Shown piece by piece: positions 54,223-64,000 of a stretch of DNA of 64,000 bases. The DNA comes from Rhodomyrtus psidioides (taxonomy: Eukaryota > Streptophyta > Magnoliopsida > Myrtales > Myrtaceae), in the NCBI GenBank assembly GCA_021437785.1, contig JAILYB010000104.1, positions 2,604,001-2,668,000 of the forward strand, given 5' to 3'. The translations under genes and the position numbers were made by a program. The notes under the pieces were generated by a model. That model ran no database searches, had not been told where the DNA came from, and worked only from the letters and a program-made list of their open reading frames with translations. Each line of letters opens with the position of its first letter. Within the stretch, counting starts at the first letter, position 1.

Positions 54223-54704
54223 CTAAGTAGCACCGACACACGGTACGGGACATGACACGATATGCTGACACGTCATTTCTTAAAAATAGAAAATTCCGAC
54301 ACGTTATATTAAATATATATTTTTAAATATAAAAAATAAATAAAGCCGAAACAGTGGTTATATAACTTATATGCACTAATTTGAATCGTAGAGTGCGAGC
54401 TTCCACTTATGTCAACAATTTGAGTAACAAGAAAGAATGGCTAGAAAAAAAAAGTTTATGAAGACTGTCCAACCTACAATATTAAGTTTTCCTTTTTTAA
54501 AAAAAAAAATGGGCTTCGCGTGTCCGACACGTGGACACGGGTGTTAGACGAGTGTCTCACGCGTTGACCGAGTGTCAAAATCTCGATACGCAATTAACGA
54601 ATGTCGGACGAGTGTCCCCAAGTGTCGTACACATGTCGGTGTCCGACACGGGTCCGAGTCCGACACCGACACGAACACCTATGAGGAGTGTCGATGCTAC
54701 ATAG
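54223..54704. mobile_element. hAT-like MITE, 482 bp
   Basis: Terminal inverted repeats CTAAGTAGCACCGACAC and (inward from the right) CTATGTAGCATCGACAC, 2 mismatches in 17. The 8-bp target duplication is ACGAGGAG (54215-54222) / ATGAGGAG (54705-54712), as in hAT elements. The paralogous site in block A (near 47858) is uninterrupted, which confirms the boundaries. The right half is rich in GTGTCCGACACG-type inverted words. No transposase. Confidence 0.85.
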
Positions 54705-55086
54705 ATGAGGAGTGGTGTCCATTGTATCTAATTTGAAGAACGAGCACAGTTCGAGCTACTCGAATATCGAAATATGAAAGTTATATATTTCCTGGAACTA
54801 ATTATACAGTTTATTTGTGGTGAAACTATATATTCTTACGAGGATTGACAGTATATCATTTTTATTTTTTTAGCCGTTGATGGGGTTTAGGGGTTACCAT
54901 GACTATTTTCTTTTTATATGTCATGCGTTTTTTGAATATGGAATTTCCTATTTCGGATCTCTATAGACTTTATAATATTCATTTCAAGCTGCGCCTTGAC
55001 AGATATTACAAACGGTTTTAAAAAAATACGCTTAAAATATTTTCAATAATGACAACATATTGCTTTTGAGAATGGTAATACATGCC

Positions 55087-58000
55087 TGTCGCGACCCGCC
55101 CTCGATTTTCGATAAATAAATCGGGAAAGGCGAGCTAATGGATTGACAAGGGAGGTCCTCAAATGCGGGCCTCTCCTTTGGCTCGGGCTCTCCCAAGCCC
55201 ATACCAAATCACGACGGGAGTATTTTTTGGGATTTCTCGACGATAAGAGTCAATCGCTTTCGACCTTGGTGTGGTCGTGGTGGCATGTGCAACGTGTGCA
55301 TGCATTTGGAGTCGCCACCGGTCCTTCTTGGAAGGTGGACAGAAAACCTCACTAATCTATTGGGAGAGATCGATCAGTTCTGCAGAACCAGAGATTTTGG
55401 GTTTGGGGACTTAATTATGCTGGTGTCATTACCAACGCCCTTTCGGTACCTAACCCGAGTGATTTTCCTAACTAAGATTTCATACAGGCGCAATTTTGGG
55501 GTGAGGTAAGTCCGATTCAGGGTTTCATGCAGATTGGAAGACTAGTCCTATCAATCACAATCAATTTAATGAAAGCGCAATCAAGTGAATCATAAAGTGC
55601 ATATAAAACGCATCAAATCAGCATGGCATCCCTAGTATAGCCCTAATGGCTTAGAGAAGATTTGAAGGCAATTTGCCCATGAAGGGCAAAATCGCCATTT
55701 AGAAAAATAAATGAGAATTTCGCGATAAGGGACAAAATTATAATTTTGGAAAGGGATAGGAACCCAAGAGCGTTAGAAAAATGATTGACCAATTGAAATG
55801 GCCCATTTCTTATTTCCTGACATTTTTTGGAATGATCTTCCCATGAGGGGCGAAATCGTCATTTTAGGAAAACAAAGGCAATTTGCCCATGAGGGGTAAA
55901 ATTGTCATTTTTAAGGGATTAGGAACCCAAAGAGTCAGAAAAAGGATTGGCCAATTGAGATGACCTATTTCCTATTTTATGACATTTTTCATATCTTTTC
56001 TTGATTTTCAAAGCAATTTACCCATGATGGGTGAAATCGTCATATTTTGGAGAACAAAGGCAATTTACCCATGAGGGGTAAAATTGTCATTTTTAAGGGA
56101 TTAGGAACCCAAAGTTTAGGATATATGATCAGCCAATTGAATGTGCCCATTTCCTATTTTTTGATTTTTTTTTTAAAATTTTCACGATTTTTGGAAAACG
56201 ATTTGCCAAAAGGACAAAATAGTTTTTTCGGAGGGAGTCGGATTTCAAAAGAACCAAAATAGGCCATGACCAGTTGATTGTGGCCTAAGGTGATCATGCG
56301 AAGTTTAATTACTTTTTAGTTCCTAATCATGTTTTTGCAACCATGCGAGGTGTTCACGCAAAATGGTATTATAGGGGTTTATTTTATGACATTCTTCTAA
56401 TTTTTGAATCTTATCTTAAAAAGAAAAATCAACCAGAGCATTCAAAGGGCATGAAGAAGAAGCATAAAGAGTTATTCTAAAGCGATAAGTAAAAAACCCG
56501 CGGTCCTCGGGTATTTGGCTACAAAGCCGCAAATAAAATGAAATAAAGCTAAACAACAAGGTCGTGTGTACAAAAGAAACGAGCCGGAATGGACATCAGC
56601 CATCCACCATCGCGGAAATAGAGTCTAAAGATATTAATTTAGGCTGAATATCCAAGAAAACTATTTTTTAAATTTTCAAGAATTTTCTCTATTTTTTATA
56701 ATAATTTTCTAAATTTTTTTAAATCTTTTTTATTACTATTTTAATTTCGAAAATGGTGATCTGGATTGGGCTTCTAAGCCCAACCCTTCCAGAGTCGCGA
56801 GCCTAAGAGGGAGCCGAAAGCCCAAATGAAAATTAAAACCGGAAAGGCTCACTTTTGTAAAGCCCAATTGACCTAAAACTTTCTTTCTAATTTCTCCTTC
56901 AATGGCCCAGTCGGAAAATTCAATGTTAGGCCCAATTTTGAAGAGAAGTCCACTGGTCACCAAACCGAACGCACGACCATCCCTATCTATCTTTTTTAAT
57001 GTTTTCTTTAATTATTTTTTATCTATTTTTATTTCTTTTACACTTTGTTCTCCTTTGCGTCGTCTTCCCCATGACTACTCTTCAGGGGACGCCATGGGAG
57101 CTTCACTGAGAGCTCCCCCCAAAGCTCACGCCCCAAACCGACGTCCAAACTTCATCAAAACTCCACCATTTCGACACCAAAACGAAATCCATATAACCCT
57201 CATCGGCGCCACTCAAATTTTCAGTCCAGATCAGACCTATAACTGGCCGAACCTTCCCCAACCGAAGCTACCTCCGGCGACGAGTCTGAAACTCTGATAA
57301 TCAACGCGTATAATCTTCACAAAATGACCATTCAGGACCGATAAGAGTGCAGAAAGCTTACCTGAGTCTTGCACCAGCTTGTAAGTATCCAGAATGGGCC
57401 ACGGAGCTCGAAGGTGGTTCAGTTTACTTAGGCTGACTCGAGGTGTTTTTATGCACGGAAACGCAAACAAAATGAACGCACGTGGTCAGTAGGAGCGTAG
57501 GAATCGTTCTGCTAAAAAATATCGAAGAGAAATACTCTGGCGCTTAAATCACCGTCCATAGCCGAGATAGAAAAAGTTTGAACGACCCCTACCTCTTTCG
57601 GTTAAAAAGACGAACGGAGTGGCTCGACGTGTTCGCTAGATCGAGACGAGGCTCTGAGAACCGGTCACCAGAATCCACCGAGGAGCGAGCTCGCAGCCTT
57701 CAGACCTCTTCTTCAATGGCGGACAAAAAAACCCAAGCTCTCTCTGATTTTCTTTGTTTTTCTTTTTGCTAACGCCTCCTCCTCTTTATCTCTGTGCCTT
57801 TCTTCTTGACTTCCTCACCTACGGGTTGCACAGAGAACTCTCTCGAGCACTACCGAAGTTCCCATCCCTAACCTTCGGCCACCGCTCGTCGTTCGACGCT
57901 CGCCGCCATCCTCGTCGGATCCGACGCAACTCGACTCCTCCCAGCGGCACCAGACAATGTGACGCTCACTTCGCTTGGCCTCAAACCAACGTATAACAAG

Positions 58001-59351
58001 AATTGATCTCTTTCTTTTCTTTTCTTTTTCTTTTTTCTTTTTTCTTTTTTTTTTGACCTTTTCTCTCACGCTCCACTTTCCTTTATGTCGGTCTCTCTAT
58101 TTCTCTTGATTCTTGTGTTCTCAGGAAGCTCATCCCACACCAACCTTCCTCCGTGAACGAGCCTCCCTTTCACTCTCCTCTTCTCTGAACTGGAAGTCCC
58201 CAGAACTCTCTCTGTGTCAATGAGCGAATCCCCCTCACGAGCTCCTCTCTTTGGTGCTCTCTCTCGGTTTGCTCTTTTTTTTTTCAACAATCGAGATCTC
58301 CCCCCCTGCTACTGTGGACGAGCTCCTGTATATGCTGGAGCCTCGTCGGATCCCCCCAAAGGACCTTCACACGCTCATGTGCTCTCAAAAGGGACTGCTT
58401 TTCCAATTTTTGTCGCGGCGCCATTTTCGTTTTCTGCCCACTGTCCCCTGTTCCTGTACGTGAAAGAGAGCAGGGAATGTTCCCTGTTGCAGACCCGATT
58501 CGATCGGGTCGGGTCTGACCTGACCGATCCGGTTATTCATTTTCGCCCAATTGAGTTCGTAATTGACCGTTTTTCATGAAATTGATAGCAAAATCAGACT
58601 CCTCGGCATGTTTTTCATCTAAAATGTGTATTTTCACGAACAATTGAATTGGAATTTAGCGAAAACCCCAAATTATGCCTAGGATACGAAAATGATTTTT
58701 GCTTAATTAAAGGCTCAAACGAACAAATCAACCCAAATTGAGGTCACCAATGGGTTCGGGACGACGAAAAATATAGGGTAGAGCTGTTTTATTTTCATGG
58801 GTGTCCCTAGAGAGAATTTAATTTTGCAATTTGTGTAACCGGGGACTAAATTGAAAGAAAATTGTGCAATTAAGCCCTTTTGATTAAAATTAATCAAATT
58901 GGAGGGTAAATAGACACAACTTCACATCAAGGTTCTTGATAACAATGTCATGGCTTATTGAAGGTAAGAATTGAAATTTAAAGAACTCAAAAAGAAATTT
59001 TTATGATTGATTCGGGTTTATGATCGTGAAGGAACATAGTGACCCAAGTCGAATTTTTGGGATTTAAAAACGCCAACTTGAATAGAGAATTAAAATAAAA
59101 TTTTTGACTATTTTTTTTCATTTTTCTGATCATGAATAGTATTTTTGTGATTTTTTGAGAATTTTTATATTTAAATAAATTCGAAAAAATATTAAAAATT
59201 ACAAAAAATATTTTTTTGTTCAAAATTGATTTCCAAGGCTAGGCCAAGGCTTCCAAAGTTTATTTTGTAATTTTATGACTTTTTTTGCTATTTTTAATTA
59301 TTTTTAGAAATAAAATCGAAGTAAAAGATGATTAAAAATCAGGTGTCAACA
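55087..59351 (+). mobile_element. Ogre/Tat-type solo LTR, 4,265 bp
   Basis: Starts TGTCGCGACCCGCC and ends GGTGTCAACA (TG...CA), flanked by a perfect 5-bp target duplication ATGCC (55082-55086 and 59352-59356). The paralogous block A near 48230 lacks it. No second copy of the start lies inside and no gag/pol is encoded, so it is a solo LTR left by recombination. From memory, the opening TGTCGCGACC, the 'ttggagtcgccaccgg' block near 55307, a 'ttaccaacgccctttcggtac' type block near 55430 and the TGTCAACA end are typical of very long Ogre/Tat (Ty3/Gypsy) LTRs. It contains tandem 'aatttacccatgaggggtaaaat' type units (about 55670-56100). Orientation follows the family's LTR start. Confidence 0.88.
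55660..56250. repeat. Tandem units inside the solo LTR
   Basis: Several imperfect copies, with a period of roughly 150-190 bp, of a segment containing 'caatttgcccatgaggggta', 'aaatygtcatttt', 'ggaacccaaag' and 'gaccaattgaratggcccattt'. Confidence 0.7.
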
Positions 59352-59747
59352 ATGCCATAGTGCTCTTAGTATACATGTTAGAATATAGCAGAAGCTGCTG
59401 CATATTCATCATTGTTCCCTCTTAAATAACTGAATGTTTTATGGAACACAAGTTTAACATAATCAAGTATAAAGCTCATCCATCTGCCGAATCTACAATA
59501 TGATGTTTTCGCAAAATCAACCAATATCAAAGTCTAATCTCCAAGAGTTTTAATAGGAAAAAAAAAAGACAGAGAACGAACTGAACTGAACCATATATTA
59601 TGTGCATTGAATCAGAAGAGTAAACAATAATAAGGTTTTAGCCAAAAATTACAAAGAAAACCTTTTTTTTTTCGTTTTACAAACTTCGCGACTATTTACC
59701 ATTGAAAGAAAAAAAAAAGTTGCAGTGCCACGCTAAAAGACAAACCC

Positions 59748-59946
59748 TTAATCAATGAGAGCTTGACTCCCGAAACTCTCTCTTGCTTGTTTTCCACGTG
59801 GCATGATGAAGGCCAAGCCCAGCTCGTCGCAAGTCAAGTCCGACTCAACCCGAAACGACCAAATCTGGACGAGGTTGTCAAGCTCGAGCTTGTTATCCCT
59901 TACAAACTGGGGCCAGCATGACCTCAAGATGTACATGTACGACGCC
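59748..59946 (-). pseudogene. DUF313/B3 gene, 3'-end copy
   Basis: About 66 codons matching the C terminus of the 48619-49992 gene: SYMYILRSCWPQFVRDNKLE and VQIWSFRVESDLTCDELGLA, then a diverged tail. The copy stops where the Harbinger-like sequence begins. The rest of the gene, including the start and most of the B3 domain, is absent. A pseudogene made by the segmental duplication. Confidence 0.85.
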
Positions 59947-60189
59947 CTTCTCAAGACTTTATAATCCCAAAGTGTTCCACGCGTATGGTAAAAAAGTGTT
60001 CCCAAAAGTGTACCTAAGAAACAGAAACACTTTTGGAGCAAAAACAAAAAACAAAAAAAAAAACGTGTTTCTGTGTTTCTGGAACACTTTTTGGGAACAC
60101 GTTTGGAACATTTTTTTTAGAAACAATTGAGAACAATTTTATTTTTGAACACACTCTCTTCTCTTTTGTTCTCACACACGTAATTTTTT

Positions 60190-60690
60190 ATCATTTTATT
60201 TTAAAAAATTAATTAAAAATATAAAAATAATTCATAAAATCACAAAATCAATCTTGAAAGCTTTGGCCTAGCTTTAGGTACCAATTTTGAACAAAAAATA
60301 TTTTTCGTAATTTTTGACATTTTTCGAATTTATTTTAATTATAAAAATAGCCTAAAATAAGCAAAAATAGTATTCATGGTCAGAAAAATGCAGCAAAAAA
60401 TAGTCCATATTTTTATTTCAATTCTCTTTTCATTTTGGTTTGTTAAAGTTTTAAAAATTCAGTTTGGGACCACATGCCTCTTCATTGAGCATAATCCTAA
60501 ATTGACTAAAAAATTTCATTTTAATTTATTTTAGCCATTTTTTAAAAATTTTAAATTTATGACATGAGACTTTGATATCCTGCATTTAATTTTAGTCCTC
60601 ATGTTTAAAAAAATTATACATTTGGACTAAAAGGACCAAAAGACACAAATATTTTTCATTTTAGTCCTCAATGTCACTCAAAGTGCAATT
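60190..60690 (-). mobile_element. Ogre/Tat-type LTR 3'-part fragment nested in MITE
   Basis: Reverse complement resembles 58800-59300 and 19780-20270: 'ggcctagctttaggtacc', 'caaaaaatatttttcgtaat', 'gactaaaaggacc' and 'ctcaaagtgcaattaat' words in matching order. It lies inside the Harbinger-like element. Confidence 0.55.
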
Positions 60691-60995
60691 AATATGTTTT
60701 TTAGAGTTCTCATTTTAAGGTAATCATATTTTTAGTTACTTGGAAACATTTACGTGTGACGCATAATTGTAATTTTTCATATCTATAGAAAATATATTTG
60801 GTATTCTCGTTGTCTAATTCAAATTCGTCTTCTCTTTGAGTTTTTTTTTTTAATAGTTGGATCTCGTCCATATTGTAATTTGATAAATCGTGCATAAATT
60901 ACTTTTACATATATTCATCTAATTTGATTTAATAAATTTAATAAATGAAATTTAATTTGATTTAGTAAGTTAAAAAGATAAAGACATCTTAATTT

Positions 60996-61016
60996 TATAT
61001 ATATATATATATATAT
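60996..61016. repeat. (AT)n microsatellite
   Basis: About ten AT units. Confidence 0.85.
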
Positions 61017-61232
61017 CGTCCCCTTAGTTAAATTAAAAAGTTAATAATAATTTTTCGCAGTTATCAAGCACGTTTCTTTTCTTCTTCTTTTTCTGTTCCG
61101 AAAACATAATTTTTTTGCAGTTACCAAACGCCTTTCTGTTCCCAAAAATCGTTACTGGGAACAGAAACAAAAGAAAGTATTTTTATTCCAAAAGTGTTCC
61201 TAGAAACAGAAACGTTATCATACGGATCCTAA

Positions 61233-62480
61233 CGCTCCCAAGTTTAACAAGAAGCCAAGGGATTGATTATGTTCATGCACGTGTCTTGAGGCAACAATGT
61301 AATGCATTTAGGCTATCTGTCAAAGATGCCGCCATTACTAAATAGTTTTTCCTCAAACGGTGCGAACGGAAAAATAGAGCGACCATCTTTTTAACTCATG
61401 GTCAGTTTTGTGCATGTGAAAACTTTACTATCCAAAAAAAAAAAAAACAATCGAAATTCTCTTCATTAGGATATGCAAAAACTTCTAAGTAGTGGACATT
61501 GCGCAAGACCCGTGGCAAAGTGCCTCACAATGCGCTTGCGCCTTTTGTGGGACTCAAAGTTTATATTTCGCGACTAAATTTACGGCACGTTTGTTGCAAA
61601 ATATATAGCTTATAAATTCATCGCATATTTGTGACAAATACAAAAAAAAATGTCTAAAAATATAAAATAATTGAAAAACGAAAAAAAAGGATTTTAGCTA
61701 CGAAAATTAGCGAAGAAAAAAAAATCTCTCTAATTTGCAACGAAATATTATATTTATTGCAAATTTCGTCAGAAAATATATAACGTACATTTCCAACAAT
61801 ACGTTCGTCATAGAATTCATCGCTAAAAAAATTCATTGCAAATTAATAATAAATATAACCTTTTTTTTTGTTTGTGCAGCCGCAATTGTGGCTTCTAACA
61901 AAAAAATGTGCATGGCTTCTAGAACAGAAAAAAAAAAAGCAATCAAGCAACAACAACAAAAAAACAAGCGAGACCCAAATCGGTAATTTTTTTAAAAACT
62001 TAATTTTGTAAATAATTTTTTTTAAAAGATTAAATCGAAAAAAAAACCCACTGGAAGGACCATCAACAACGAAAGAATCGCCTACTTTATTACCAAAATG
62101 CCCCCTTTCCTCGGAAACAGGATCACTTGCAGTCTTGACCACCAACTCTCTGCCGCTGTCTTCAATGGGCAAAACAGCAGCAAGCTTGTGAAGCATGATC
62201 ACGCGAGAAAACGTGATCTGCACGTGCATCATCCAGACACACCGACATGTGCGTCAAATCTCCCTTCTCCCCAGGAGATAATCCTATTGGATCTTCCCTC
62301 AGATACCCCTGACCCTTTTGGACCGGTCCTCATTTCTCTGTAGAAGAAACAAGGATAGGTCCTGGAAAATCCTTTCTCGAAATCGCAGCCAAGTCCTCAA
62401 TCCTCTCCTCTGCCGCAGCACTCAAAAGTCAAAATTGCTTTTTCTTCCATTCCAACGGCAGCAGAAGTTGGTGAAATTAG
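61233..62480. other. Intergenic AT-rich sequence, possible fold-back remnant
   Basis: No gene. 61560-61860 contains repeated 'cgcgactaaattt', 'gcaacgaaat', 'catcgctaaaaaaattcattgc' words in both orientations, suggesting an unclassified fold-back element with undefined ends. Confidence 0.4.
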
Positions 62481-62645
62481 CCGAAATTAGCTAGATGGAC
62501 CATATTAATAAATCATCAAAAAAATTATGACTCAATTAGCGTAACTTGCGACCCAAAAAAAAAAATTGAGTAACTAAAAGATTTAGAACTGAATGAGCAC
62601 AAATATATTAAGTTTATAACTTTTTTGGTACTTTTTCCCTTGTGA
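62481..62645. mobile_element. Mutator-like MITE fragment
   Basis: The right end resembles the 1390-1960 family: 'gatttagaactgaatgagcac', then 'tattaagtttataact', then 'tttttggtactttttccc'. The left part is decayed and no target duplication was found. Confidence 0.5.
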
Positions 62646-63365
62646 AATAGATTGATGAAAAAATACGTAAAATGTGGGCAATAACATAATTAAGGAAAAA
62701 AAAACTTGTGAATCGTGCCAAAAAACTTATTCGACTTTATTATGATAGATTGAGATATTAGATTAAATAAATTGAAAGTTAGAGGATTATATTGAATATT
62801 TGAAAATAGTTTAAGAATCATATTGAATAAATTAAAAATATAAAAATAATATTACACGTTGGGCCAAAATTTATGCACTACTTGTGTCATTTCTCATATC
62901 GCACATAATATATGCAAAGTTTGTTATATCGCGCTAGCTGGCACTGCTTATTTCCAATTCACGTTAGAATCTACAACCATAAATATGAATTTATGATCCT
63001 GCAAGCTAGACGAAAATAAATAAAATAACAAGGGAAAAAAAAACTTTTTGATCTCGCAAGTTAGACAAACTCTCTATATTTCAATCATGATCTGTCGAGT
63101 CCCAAAATCACATGAACAACAAAACGATCTTTTCGTCTCTCCTCTTTTTTCCTAAATATTAAGAGAGCTTCGCACTGCCATTTTCAAATATGTCACGCTC
63201 ACCTTATATGTAGTTGTTCTTGCCCAAAAGAAACTTCATAAGTTTTTAAAATTACGCGAAACTCCACTTACATAGATAAATTACATTTCAGACCAAGTCA
63301 GAAGTAATAAATAAAAAAACACACGCGCGCATGAGCGCGAATTTAGGCCCTTAATTACCTCGGGT
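62646..63365. other. AT-rich intergenic sequence
   Basis: Nothing recognised. Confidence 0.5.
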
Positions 63366-63750
63366 CTAGGGTGTTGATGATCACACTTCCCTCGGAGACC
63401 TTGGCTAGGGGAGCCCTCGCCGGCGCTCGCCCTAGTACAGGCTTTACCTTGCCATCACTTGTGGCCGGTGTCCGGCACCCGAAAAAGGAAGAAAGTTATA
63501 TATACCAAAAGAGAAAAAAAAATGAGAAAAATATTAAAATATTACAAAAAAAATATGCATGTTATCTTCGGGTGTGTCACGTAGGATGATCTTCATCCAT
63601 GTAAGCAGTTCTCAGCCAAAATTGATTGGATCAATCGGCAGATTTTTAAAAAATTTATGACTAAATTGATAAAATTATAAAATTTAAGATTGAGTTAGCA
63701 AAAACACAATAAATTTTTAAATTTTATGGACAATTTTGGTTCCCCTATTA
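63366..63750. mobile_element. Mutator-like MITE, 3' part with GC-rich segment
   Basis: A GC-rich piece (63390-63480, 'ccctcgccggcgctcgccct') reminiscent of the core of 17202-17727 is followed by AT-rich DNA and a family-type end ('attgagttagcaaaaacac', 'aataaatttttaaatttta', 'ggacaattttggttcccc'). The left end was not found. Confidence 0.5.
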
Positions 63751-63840
63751 TTTAAGTTTCGACAAATGTCCCTGCTTGCATAAAGGTCCAAGAGAGCAGC
63801 AGAAGTTAATGATAGCAGAGCTTTTCCAGGGCTATATCTG
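63695..63840. repeat. Copy of 53846-54005 (MITE end plus flank)
   Basis: Same order of words as 53846-54005 up to the 'tttccagggct..atctgc' block, then diverges. Confidence 0.75.
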
Positions 63841-64000
63841 CGCGAGAATGGAGTAGCCACCTCATCTATGCATGAGACCATAAAAAATTTGACACGTGCC
63901 ATGTGGGCCCGCTTTTCAATTTGTTACCTCTTCTCACTCACCTGTTCTTTCCCTAAACACCCCCTCCCCTCCCCTCCCCCTTCGATCTTCACCTCTTCAA

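Larger units (their letters stand above)
54117..59946. repeat. Segmental duplication, block A' (with two insertions)
   Basis: Homologous to 47745-48862 in the same orientation. Parts in order: 54117-54222, then after a 482-bp hAT-like MITE 54705-55086, then after a 4,265-bp solo LTR 59352-59946. The homology stops inside the C-terminal codons of the B3 gene copy, next to a Harbinger-like element. Confidence 0.9.
59960..61229. mobile_element. Harbinger-like element related to 294-1069, AT-rich core
   Basis: The right end is followed by TAA (61230-61232). Read inward it is GGATCCGTATGATAACGTTT followed by CTGTTTCTAGGAACACTTTT, clearly related to the end of 294-1069. The left end (about 59960-60060) has 'cgcgtatggta', 'aaagtgttccc' and 'agaaacagaaacacttttgg' words but is diverged, so its exact start is uncertain. 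The core is AT-rich instead of GC-rich and includes a minus-strand Ogre LTR fragment (60190-60690). Confidence 0.65.

Noticed and set aside
55082..59356. Reading 55087-59351 as a complete LTR retrotransposon with two LTRs
   Set aside because: No internal repeat of the TGTCGCGACC start, no primer-binding site and no gag/pol. A single long LTR explains the ends and the target duplication.
61735..62343. Small open frames of 80-130 codons around 61.7-62.3 kb
   Set aside because: AT-rich, low-complexity (poly-Lys, poly-Gln) or unsupported; no splice or family evidence.
1..64000. CRISPR array, operon, phage or bacterial defence system
   Set aside because: The window is plant nuclear DNA with spliced genes. 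The direct repeats present are transposon or tandem duplications with no regular spacer pattern.

Overview
This 64 kb window is nuclear DNA from a flowering plant, almost certainly a eudicot. The genes are split by GT-AG introns in AT-rich DNA, the leaders are CT/GA-rich, the families are plant ones (ATX-type SET protein, CCT protein, BOBBER/NudC, DUF313-B3, WSD1, At4g10955-like lipase), and the intergenic DNA is full of plant transposons. The abundance of one Mutator-like MITE family would fit Myrtales, but that is a weak inference from memory.

Layout. 1-5 kb: intergenic DNA with one Harbinger-like MITE that has a GC-rich core (294-1069) and Mutator-like MITEs (1390-1960 and a decayed copy near 3.05-3.36 kb). 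5-16.8 kb: a graveyard of lipid-enzyme genes. It holds two tandem decayed copies of an At4g10955-like alpha/beta-hydrolase on the minus strand, and the 3' half of a WSD1-type wax synthase on the plus strand. The second lipase copy is split by a young, nearly complete Ty1/Copia element (8179-13581, TSD AACGT, LTRs differing by two single-base indels). 17-21.5 kb: a Mutator-like MITE, a LINE-type DUF4283 ORF remnant, an Ogre/Tat LTR remnant, and a 1.04 kb fold-back element with a perfect 9-bp TSD.

Four plausibly functional genes follow: a BOBBER1-like NudC co-chaperone (22226-24679, +), a CCT-domain regulator (31131-33726, +), an ATX3/4/5-type histone H3K4 methyltransferase with 23 exons (38139-46953, +), and a single-exon DUF313/B3 protein (48619-49992, -). 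The ATX gene reads cleanly through every exon except for one extra G in exon 2.

47-64 kb is dominated by a segmental duplication. The 47.75-48.86 kb block, including the last ~66 codons of the B3 gene, recurs at 54.1-59.95 kb. The second copy was then opened by a 482-bp hAT-like MITE (54223-54704) and by a 4,265-bp Ogre/Tat-type solo LTR (55087-59351, TSD ATGCC). The intact block serves as an empty-site reference for both insertions. Beside it lie Harbinger-like elements whose interiors are a GC-rich minisatellite. The same core motif occurs in the element at 294-1069, which has different ends.

The genes do not form a pathway. ATX, CCT and B3 are independent nuclear regulators and BOBBER is a cytosolic co-chaperone. 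I see no operon, phage, CRISPR, tRNA or rRNA. All exon boundaries were assigned by eye from reading frame, splice signals and remembered family similarity. No alignment or search was run.
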